This document shows positions 1 to 4,927 of a stretch of DNA of 5,741 nucleotides, piece by piece. The notes under the pieces were generated by a model. It made no database searches and had not been told where the DNA came from. It worked only from the letters and a program-made list of their open reading frames with translations. How positions within the stretch are numbered: position 1 is the first letter of the stretch; every line of letters starts with the position of its first letter. Made by a program: the position numbers and the translations under genes. Source of the DNA: an uncultured Clostridia bacterium (GTDB lineage: Bacteria > Bacillota > Clostridia > Christensenellales > UBA1242). The stretch covers positions 1 through 5,741 of the forward strand of contig CALVZZ010000029.1 in assembly GCA_944372715.1 (NCBI GenBank), written 5' to 3'.

Positions 1-965
1 ACTTGACCATAAATTTCAATAGCATTACCAAACCTAACATTATTTTGATTTTGCCTAGAACCTCCAATATACCCAAACTCACAATTTGTCACAGTTAAAT
101 TTGCAACAGTACCCGTTCCTATTCCGTGATTCCCTGCAAATATAATTTTTAAATTGTCGACTACAAGGTTTGTTTTGCCATAAATTCCATTTATGCCAAC
201 TGCGAACTCAATTTTATCATACTTTAATTTAGGATTAATTTTGGAATAAACATAAACATATTTTCCCGTATTATCACCACTGCTTGCTTTTCCACTATGA
301 TAAAACTCCAATTCATTGTTTAAAACATCAGATAGTATCAAATTTTCTTCATTAAAACTTTCATCAAATGATATTTTTTGTCCTACCTCATAAGAATAAT
401 CACTAAAATATTGTTTGTTTGAGAGAGAATCATCATCTTTGAAAAACCATATAGCACCAACATCTTCCTTTATTATTTCACTAAACATCCAAATATTTTC
501 TTCCACACAAGTCCAATCTCCTTCGACTGAAGCATCATAAGGAGAGACATTTATAATTGGCTTTTGTTTTGACTCATCTCCATAAGAACCCAAAAGTATA
601 TTACTTTTACTTATGGTGATATTTCCACGAAACTCATCTCCTCTATTGAATAATACACAATCTCCACTTTGAATAGTATCAACAAATTCCGATTGTAATT
701 TTGAAAGTGTTTTCCAAGCCGTTTGTGGTGTTTTTCCATCTGCATTGTCATCACCATCATTTGAAATGTAATATATTTTTCCAGAAATCGTTTTAGTATT
801 AGTATTGGAAGTACTTCTTATTTCATTTATTCTATTAATTGTTTTATCATTTACAGATAATGACATTTCATTATTAGTTTTTATAGAAAAGTACAATAAA
901 AGCCCAGAAATAACTAAAATTGAAATAATAATTATTCCCAAAATTATTCTATGTGTTCTTTTCAT
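1..965 (-). CDS. Membrane-anchored parallel beta-helix (pectate-lyase-like) surface protein, C-terminus cut by window edge
   Basis: The frame is open from an ATG at 965-963 to the left edge, giving 321 complete codons without a stop. A Shine-Dalgarno site (GAAAGGTG, 970-977) lies 4 bases before the ATG, which fixes the start. Residues 7-26 form one hydrophobic segment after a basic MKRTHR start. With no cysteine lipobox, this looks like a signal anchor or signal peptide that exports the rest. Residues 65-90 carry the pattern YYISNDGDDNADGKTPQTAW, typical of the N-terminus of right-handed beta-helix proteins (the 'YVSxxGsDsNdGtSPxTAf' motif). Residues 100-140 continue with SGDCVLFNRGDEFRG and ILLGSYGDESKQKPII, also characteristic. 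From about 265 onward, short strands with NLTVTNCEFGYIGG and VRFGNAIEIYG look like the first helix coils. Family members are often polysaccharide lyases or hydrolases, but catalytic residues would lie beyond the edge, so the substrate is unknown. Fold assignment is fairly secure; enzymatic activity is not shown. Confidence 0.85.
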   Translation of the reverse strand, partial: MKRTHRIILGIIIISILVISGLLLYFSIKTNNEMSLSVNDKTINRINEIRSTSNTNTKTISGKIYYISNDGDDNADGKTPQTAWKTLSKLQSEFVDTIQSGDCVLFNRGDEFRGNITISKSNILLGSYGDESKQKPIINVSPYDASVEGDWTCVEENIWMFSEIIKEDVGAIWFFKDDDSLSNKQYFSDYSYEVGQKISFDESFNEENLILSDVLNNELEFYHSGKASSGDNTGKYVYVYSKINPKLKYDKIEFAVGINGIYGKTNLVVDNLKIIFAGNHGIGTGTVANLTVTNCEFGYIGGSRQNQNNVRFGNAIEIYGQ

Positions 966-1024
966 ATTTCACCTTTCTTAATATTTTTTTACGATTAATG
1001 AAAAATTAATAAATCTATAACAAA

Positions 1025-1053
1025 ATTATATCAGTTAAAATTAAGCAAATCAA
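1025..1053 (-). promoter_or_regulatory. Sigma-A-type promoter for the beta-helix gene
   Basis: On the minus strand the -35 TTGATT (1053-1048) and a perfect -10 TATAAT (1030-1025) are separated by exactly 17 bases. Transcription would start near 1018, giving a leader of about 50 bases before the ATG at 965 with its Shine-Dalgarno at 970-977. Consensus match and spacing are both good. AT-rich DNA produces chance -10 boxes, but here both elements and the downstream gene agree. Confidence 0.7.
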
Positions 1054-1093
1054 TAAAGTTTTATAATTTTTATAATTATTTAAAATTATTTTA

Positions 1094-1123
1094 TTGTTTT
1101 TTCAAATTATGCTATCATATATT
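1094..1123 (+). promoter_or_regulatory. Probable promoter for the DUF2207-type / Nudix unit
   Basis: TTGTTT (1094-1099), an 18-base spacer and TATATT (1118-1123) give a reasonable sigma-A match. An overlapping extended -10, TGCTATCAT (1110-1118), is also present but lacks a well-spaced -35. Either would start transcription around 1125-1130, roughly 35 bases before the ATG at 1164. This promoter diverges from the one at 1025-1053, with about 40 bases between the two -35 boxes. Which -10 is used cannot be decided by eye. Confidence 0.45.
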
Positions 1124-1163
1124 AATAAAACAAATAATAAAGACAAATATATTAAGGGGTTAT

Positions 1164-2360
1164 ATGAAAAGTTTTTTAAAAATTGTATTTACTTTCGCAA
1201 CCATATTAATTGTTTCATTGATAATAATTGATATAGTACCCATTGAAAAATTTTTAGGAATTAGTTTTGCAACTATTACTTTCTATGTATTTATTGCTTT
1301 ATTTATTGTTTATTTAGTTGCTTTGCTAACCTTTATTATAATTAACAGAAGAAAAAAAATTATAGAGATTGTTGAATTTAGCGCCCCCAATGATATGACA
1401 CCTGCTGACGCTGGATTTGTTATAGATAAAATTGTTGATAATAAAGATGTAAGTTCTCTGCTTATATATTGGGCACAAAAAAAATATTTGTCAATAATAA
1501 ATCAAAATGAAAAAACAATTATTTTTAAAAAACTCAAAAACTCTGATGAAAATATGAAAGAATATGAAAAAATATTTTTTGATACGATGTTCGCAAAAAA
1601 TGATGAAGTAAATCTAAATCAACTCCCTGAAATAATCTCTCCTATTTCCAATCAACTTGTATATAAAATTAAAGAAGAAAACACTCAAAAATATTTTAGT
1701 TCAAAAGTTACAAACATTTCTATATGCTTTACTTTAGCCATTACAAGTGCATTAATTTTTATTTCATATTTTCTTGGAAACGGTGGAAATTTTTCTATTT
1801 ATTGTGGATTGGTGATTTTCTTAATAAGCACTATCTTTTCAAAAATTTCTAGTAAAGTTTATACCGATAAAAGAATAAAGGGAATTATTCCATATCTTTC
1901 TGGGATTGTGTTGTTCTTAATACTTGCTATTATAAATTTATTATTTTCTTTTACAAGTTTTTATTCAATAATATTAATAAGTGTTGCAAGTTTGCTTTGT
2001 CTTATAACTTATATTTTGTGCCCTTTAATTGAATACAGGAACAAAAATGGTAAAAAAGTTCTTGGAAGTTTACTAGGTTTAAAACATTATATTGAAGTTG
2101 CTGAAAAAGAAAAAATTGAAAAATTGGTTCAAGATGAACCAGAATTATTTTATTCTGTTTTGCCTTATGCCTATGTTTTAAATATTACTAATAAATGGAT
2201 TGAACAATTTAATTTTGTAAAAATTATAGACAAAAAAAATAAAAAAGAATTGTATTCAGCAATTGGTTGCATTCTTGTGTTTTGTGTTTTGGGAGAAGGC
2301 TTTTCAATTTTAAGCGATTTGCTGAGTGGTTTTAAAACTAAAAGTCGTAAAAATAAATAA
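1164..2360 (+). CDS. DUF2207-type integral membrane protein lacking the usual N-terminal extracytoplasmic domain
   Basis: A 398-residue polytopic membrane protein. The ATG is preceded by AAGGGG (1154-1159). Hydrophobic segments are at about 5-22, 36-60, 184-204, 211-228, 243-263 and 266-289, with a weaker one at 366-388. NRRKK at 61-65 suggests that the following region is cytoplasmic. Residues 73-111 (SAPNDMTPADAGFVID, then DNKDVSSLLIYWAQKKYLSI) match the cytoplasmic segment of DUF2207/YciQ-like proteins. Residues 305-349 (GLKHYIEVAEKEKIEKL, PELFYSVLPYAYVLNITNKW) match their conserved C-terminal 'A-E-x-x-R/K-L ... LPYA-x-A/V-L ... W' region. Normal family members are around 550-650 residues, with a signal peptide and an external beta-rich DUF2207 domain first; here two membrane segments replace it. 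Biochemical function is unknown for the family. The next gene follows after 60 bases without a terminator, so they are probably co-transcribed. Confidence 0.82.
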   Translation: MKSFLKIVFTFATILIVSLIIIDIVPIEKFLGISFATITFYVFIALFIVYLVALLTFIIINRRKKIIEIVEFSAPNDMTPADAGFVIDKIVDNKDVSSLLIYWAQKKYLSIINQNEKTIIFKKLKNSDENMKEYEKIFFDTMFAKNDEVNLNQLPEIISPISNQLVYKIKEENTQKYFSSKVTNISICFTLAITSALIFISYFLGNGGNFSIYCGLVIFLISTIFSKISSKVYTDKRIKGIIPYLSGIVLFLILAIINLLFSFTSFYSIILISVASLLCLITYILCPLIEYRNKNGKKVLGSLLGLKHYIEVAEKEKIEKLVQDEPELFYSVLPYAYVLNITNKWIEQFNFVKIIDKKNKKELYSAIGCILVFCVLGEGFSILSDLLSGFKTKSRKNK

Positions 2361-2420
2361 TGTTTTGCTAATAAATATTTGAATATTTAAAAATTATATG
2401 CTACATTTTAAAGGGGCAAT

Positions 2421-2909
2421 ATGAAAGATGTTTCAATTTTAATTGAAGATTATAAATTTAATTTTAGAGTTTGTGCACTTATTGAAAATAAAGGGCGATA
2501 TCTTTTAGAGAAAAATATTAACACAGATTTTTTGAATATGCCAGGTGGAAGAGTACATAGTGGAGAAAATACTTATGACGCTATTGTTAGAGAACTCGAC
2601 GAAGAACTTGGTCTTAAAGATATTAAACCTAAGCTTATAAAAATTTCAGAGCAGTTTTTTGAATTTAATAATAATAAATATCACGAATTAAATTTTGTAT
2701 ATTACGTAAAACTTGATAAAGACAATGAATTATGTAGAAACAACAATATAACAAATAAAGATAATGAGAATGAGACAATGTTATGGATTAAAAAAAAAGA
2801 ATTAAAAAAATATAAGATATTGCCTGAATTTATATATGACTTAAAATTCTCAAACAAGATTTCTCATTTGATTTATGATAAAATTAAAAAAATAAAATAT
2901 GAAAAATAA
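2421..2909 (+). CDS. Nudix (MutT-type) hydrolase
   Basis: A 162-residue soluble protein containing a perfect Nudix box, G-x5-E-x7-R-E-U-x-E-E-x-G-U, at residues 43-65 (G43, E49, R57-E58, E61-E62, G64). These residues bind the divalent metals that activate water for cleavage of X-linked nucleoside diphosphates. The box is preceded by LLEKNINTDFLNMPGGRV, as expected for the Nudix fold. It is followed by ISEQFFEFNNNKYHELNFVYYVKL, resembling a clade of small bacterial Nudix proteins with a conserved HEL motif. Length is normal and complete. Substrate (nucleotide sugar, oxidised nucleotide, ADP-ribose, etc.) cannot be read from the sequence. AAAGGGG (2410-2416) sits 4 bases before the ATG. It lies 60 bases behind the DUF2207-type gene and ends just before a strong terminator, so it is the last gene of that unit. 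Confidence 0.93.
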   Translation: MKDVSILIEDYKFNFRVCALIENKGRYLLEKNINTDFLNMPGGRVHSGENTYDAIVRELDEELGLKDIKPKLIKISEQFFEFNNNKYHELNFVYYVKLDKDNELCRNNNITNKDNENETMLWIKKKELKKYKILPEFIYDLKFSNKISHLIYDKIKKIKYEK

Positions 2910-2910
2910 A

Positions 2911-2938
2911 AAACACCAAATATTTTTTGGTGTTTTTT
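2911..2938. terminator. Bidirectional intrinsic terminator between convergent genes
   Basis: CACCAAA (2914-2920) pairs perfectly with TTTGGTG (2926-2932) around a 5-base loop, and the stem extends through flanking A/T pairs. The plus strand is followed by a run of six T (2933-2938). The minus strand is likewise followed by T-rich sequence, because A runs precede the left arm. It begins right after the Nudix stop (2907-2909) and lies about 30 bases past the stop of the minus-strand gene at 2965, so it can end transcripts from both sides. Confidence 0.9.
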
Positions 2939-2964
2939 ATCAAATTATTGTGAAATGTGTTTTT

Positions 2965-3369
2965 TTACATTGATAAATTTGAAGCATTTTCTGAATTCTT
3001 GGACGCAACAGCTTCTTTATGTATAGCAATAATTGTAGTAATTTGATTTTTTAAATTTTCAATTTTATGAAAATCTGCGCTTCCATTTTCATTTTTGCAC
3101 TTCATTATTTCATTTATAGCGTCTTCTTTCAATGCAACAAATAAGCTTGCTACAACTCTGCTTTCCCTTAATCGTTTACTTGCAAAAGCATATGCCTTTG
3201 CATTGTTGTTTACGGCTATGGCAACTATTTCCATATCGTCACCATATATATTGGAGAAATGTTTTAACATAAGTCCGTTGTTTTTTACAATTTCTAAAAC
3301 ACATTTTTTGTCCACAATCATTTGATTGTTTACAGCAGTCCTTGCAGTCTGCCCATTTTGGTTTTCCAT
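2965..3369 (-). CDS. Small DUF4116-like repeat protein
   Basis: A 134-residue protein with no signal peptide or membrane segment. Two adjacent 25-residue units, D20-D44 (DKKCVLEIVKNNGLMLKHFS...) and D45-E69 (DMEIVAIAVNNNAKAYAFAS...), match position by position the DUF4116 pattern 'D-x-E-V-V-L-x-A-V-x-x-N-G-x-A-L-x-Y-A-S-x-x-L'. A degenerate third unit may start at S70 (RVVASLFVAL). The remainder (about 84-134) is polar and probably helical. DUF4116 units are short helical repeats of unknown function that usually occur in longer arrays, so this is a compact member. The ATG at 3369 is the only reasonable start: M17 lacks a Shine-Dalgarno and no standard start codon lies in frame shortly upstream. 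The start is nevertheless unusual because its nearest Shine-Dalgarno is 17 bases away. It has its own promoter at 3425-3453. A role in protein-protein contact is plausible but is inference. Confidence 0.8.
   Translation of the reverse strand: MENQNGQTARTAVNNQMIVDKKCVLEIVKNNGLMLKHFSNIYGDDMEIVAIAVNNNAKAYAFASKRLRESRVVASLFVALKEDAINEIMKCKNENGSADFHKIENLKNQITTIIAIHKEAVASKNSENASNLSM
3163..3312 (-). repeat. Two in-frame 25-residue DUF4116-type repeats
   Basis: Codons 20-44 and 45-69 of the small minus-strand gene encode units of identical length that align without gaps. Shared positions include the leading D, the hydrophobic V/I-V/L pair, N-N in the middle, and S near the end. The DNA copies are not visibly similar, so the duplication is old and preserved at protein level. 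Confidence 0.75.
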
Positions 3370-3386
3370 AATTAAATTTTTTACCG

Positions 3387-3392
3387 TCCTTT
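3387..3392 (-). promoter_or_regulatory. Distant Shine-Dalgarno for the DUF4116-like gene
   Basis: AAAGGA on the minus strand (3392-3387) is the only Shine-Dalgarno-like site ahead of the ATG at 3369, with a 17-base A/T-rich spacer (3370-3386). Other genes in this window have spacers of 3-4 bases by the same measure. It abuts the palindrome at 3393-3417, so folding of that element could affect ribosome access. Either initiation here is weak or a non-standard mechanism is used. Confidence 0.4.
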
Positions 3393-3417
3393 ATTAAATA
3401 TTATAATAATATTTAAT
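3393..3417. promoter_or_regulatory. Perfect 12+1+12 palindrome at the predicted transcription start of the DUF4116-like gene
   Basis: ATTAAATATTAT (3393-3404), a single central base (3405) and ATAATATTTAAT (3406-3417) form a perfect inverted repeat. Its right edge touches the transcription start predicted near 3418 from the promoter at 3425-3453, and its left edge touches the Shine-Dalgarno at 3387-3392. It could be an operator overlapping +1 to +25, or a 5'-end RNA hairpin. All pairs are A-T, so an RNA stem would be weak for its length. In AT-rich DNA short palindromes are common, but 12 perfect pairs at this position is more than casual. Confidence 0.6.
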
Positions 3418-3424
3418 CCTTGCA

Positions 3425-3453
3425 ATTATGAATAAAATTTTTTAAAATGTCAA
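3425..3453 (-). promoter_or_regulatory. Strong sigma-A-type promoter for the DUF4116-like gene
   Basis: On the minus strand a perfect -35 TTGACA (3453-3448), an exactly 17-base spacer and a -10 CATAAT (3430-3425, one mismatch) give the best promoter in the window. Transcription would begin near 3418, about 50 bases before the ATG at 3369. It sits just downstream of the cardiolipin synthase stop, so the small gene can be expressed independently of cls. Confidence 0.8.
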
Positions 3454-3481
3454 TGATTTTATAAAAAATATTTTTATTTAG

Positions 3482-4915
3482 CTATAATAACGGAGCAAAC
3501 ATTCTAAATATAATTTGACCAATTTTATTTGTGAATGGTTTCTTTTTAAAATATGTTAAATCTATTTGATTGGAATTTTTAATATCTTCTTTAATAATAT
3601 TAAAACATTTTAATAGTGTTTTTTTATCATATAATAATGCATTTATTTCAAAATTTAACGCAAAAGAACGATTATCGGCATTACAAGTACCTACACTTAC
3701 ACAAGTATCATCAATTAAAAGCAATTTTGAATGCAAAAAACCCTTATACAAATAAACTTCTGCTCCACACTCTACCATTTCTCTTGCATAGGATTGCGTT
3801 GCCAAATATACAAATTTTTTATCTGGCTTGTTTGGTAACATTATAATTACCCTAACATTGCTTTTTATTGCCTGTTTTAATGCAGAAATAAATATATCAT
3901 CTGGTACTAGATATGGAGTTTGAAGAACAATACAATGTTTAGCTGAATTTATCATCTTTATATAACTTTCTTTTATGTAATGATTTTCGCTTTCAGGCCC
4001 ACTTGTTACAATTTGTGATACCACATTCCCACACTTTTCAAACTTTGGAAAGTAGCCAAGCATTACAAGTTCCGTAGAAGAAATGTGTATTTTTTTGCAA
4101 AATAACCAATCATTAAAAAAAGCATTTTGAAGACCATAAACAGCATTACCTTCCACCCTTATATGAGTATCCCTCCAAGGTGACAACTTCTTTTTTAGTC
4201 CCATATGGTCGTCCCTTAAATTAATTCCACCTGTATAACCTATTCTCCCATCAATAACAACAATTTTTCTGTGATTTCTGTAATTCATTTTAAGATTAAT
4301 AAGTCTTATACCAAAAAGTGGTGGAAAAAATTCTGCAACTTCTCCTCCTGATCTTTTTAACCTTCTAAAAAATCTTCTTGGAGCACCTAAACAACCAACA
4401 CTGTCAAAAATTAATTTAACTTTTATTCCTTGCTTTGCTTTTAAGCAAAGAATATCCATTATTTCCTTACCCACTCCCTTGTCGTCAAAGATGTAATATT
4501 CCATATTAATGGAATGTTTAGCATTTAACAAATCTTTTTTTAAAGCTTGTATTTTATCTTGTCCTGAAATATAAAATTCCACATTATTATCAAAATAGGG
4601 CAAGCTTTTAGAAGCTTTATGATTAAAAGAAACTAATTCTCTTTCTGAACTAGATAGTTCTGGCAACCTTTTAAGCTCTTCCCAAATAAAGTTTTCATAT
4701 AATCCTTCATACAGAACTTTTCTTTTTAGCATTCTTTTGGTTTTAATACTAAGACCACTTCCGAAAACTATATAAAATAAGAATCCCAAAATTGGAACAA
4801 ATGCTAAAATCACAAGCCACGAGATTATAATCTCGGGCTTGCGTCTTTCTATTAGCATCATCATTCCAATAAGAACAATGTTTACTATTAAAATAATAAG
4901 CGAAATGTATTCCAT
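3482..4915 (-). CDS. cls: Cardiolipin synthase (phospholipase D superfamily)
   Basis: A complete 477-residue protein, the usual length for bacterial Cls. It condenses two phosphatidylglycerol molecules to cardiolipin and glycerol at the cytoplasmic membrane. Residues 4-22 and 31-52 are two membrane segments flanking ERRKPE, the typical PLDc_N anchor. The first HKD motif is H215-x-K217-x4-D222 followed by GGIN (229-232). The second is H395-x-K397-x4-D402 followed by GTCN (409-412) and DNRSF. Both catalytic His-Lys-Asp sets are intact, so the enzyme should be active. The ATG at 4915 is preceded by AAGGAG (4924-4919), 3 bases away. The upstream beta-repeat gene stops 12 bases before this start, which implies co-transcription and possibly translational coupling. 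The gene ends in TAG, and no convincing terminator separates it from the DUF4116-like gene. Whether it is the housekeeping or an accessory copy (clsA versus clsB-like) cannot be told. Confidence 0.95.
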   Translation of the reverse strand: MEYISLIILIVNIVLIGMMMLIERRKPEIIISWLVILAFVPILGFLFYIVFGSGLSIKTKRMLKRKVLYEGLYENFIWEELKRLPELSSSERELVSFNHKASKSLPYFDNNVEFYISGQDKIQALKKDLLNAKHSINMEYYIFDDKGVGKEIMDILCLKAKQGIKVKLIFDSVGCLGAPRRFFRRLKRSGGEVAEFFPPLFGIRLINLKMNYRNHRKIVVIDGRIGYTGGINLRDDHMGLKKKLSPWRDTHIRVEGNAVYGLQNAFFNDWLFCKKIHISSTELVMLGYFPKFEKCGNVVSQIVTSGPESENHYIKESYIKMINSAKHCIVLQTPYLVPDDIFISALKQAIKSNVRVIIMLPNKPDKKFVYLATQSYAREMVECGAEVYLYKGFLHSKLLLIDDTCVSVGTCNADNRSFALNFEINALLYDKKTLLKCFNIIKEDIKNSNQIDLTYFKKKPFTNKIGQIIFRMFAPLL

Positions 4916-4918
4916 AAA

Positions 4919-4924
4919 CTCCTT
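4919..4924 (-). promoter_or_regulatory. Ribosome binding site of cls within a 12-base intergenic gap
   Basis: AAGGAG on the minus strand lies 3 bases before the cls ATG and begins only 3 bases after the TAA (4930-4928) of the upstream gene. Ribosomes terminating on the repeat protein would cover this site, the arrangement expected for translational coupling. Confidence 0.7.
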
Positions 4925-4927
4925 AAA

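Noticed and set aside
2374..2389. AT-only inverted repeat AAATATT-TG-AATATTT between the DUF2207-type and Nudix genes
   Set aside because: The two-base loop and lack of G-C pairs or a following T run make it neither a terminator nor a convincing operator in DNA this AT-rich.
2379..2407. TTGAAT-17-TACATT as a separate promoter for the Nudix gene
   Set aside because: Transcription would begin inside the gene's own Shine-Dalgarno (2410-2416), so the transcript would lack it; the -10 also matches at only four positions.
3095..3325. Plus-strand open frame opposite the DUF4116-like gene
   Set aside because: It is antisense to a gene with family-level support, has no promoter or ribosome site, and its residues reflect the complement of the helical repeats.
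3461..3477. Hairpin ATAAAAA / TTTTTAT after the cls stop as a terminator
   Set aside because: It contains only A-T pairs with a 3-base loop and no T run beyond the stem on the cls strand, so it is too weak to call.
3570..3846. Two plus-strand open frames inside cls
   Set aside because: They lie opposite the second HKD region of a clear cardiolipin synthase and have no ribosome sites or recognisable protein features.
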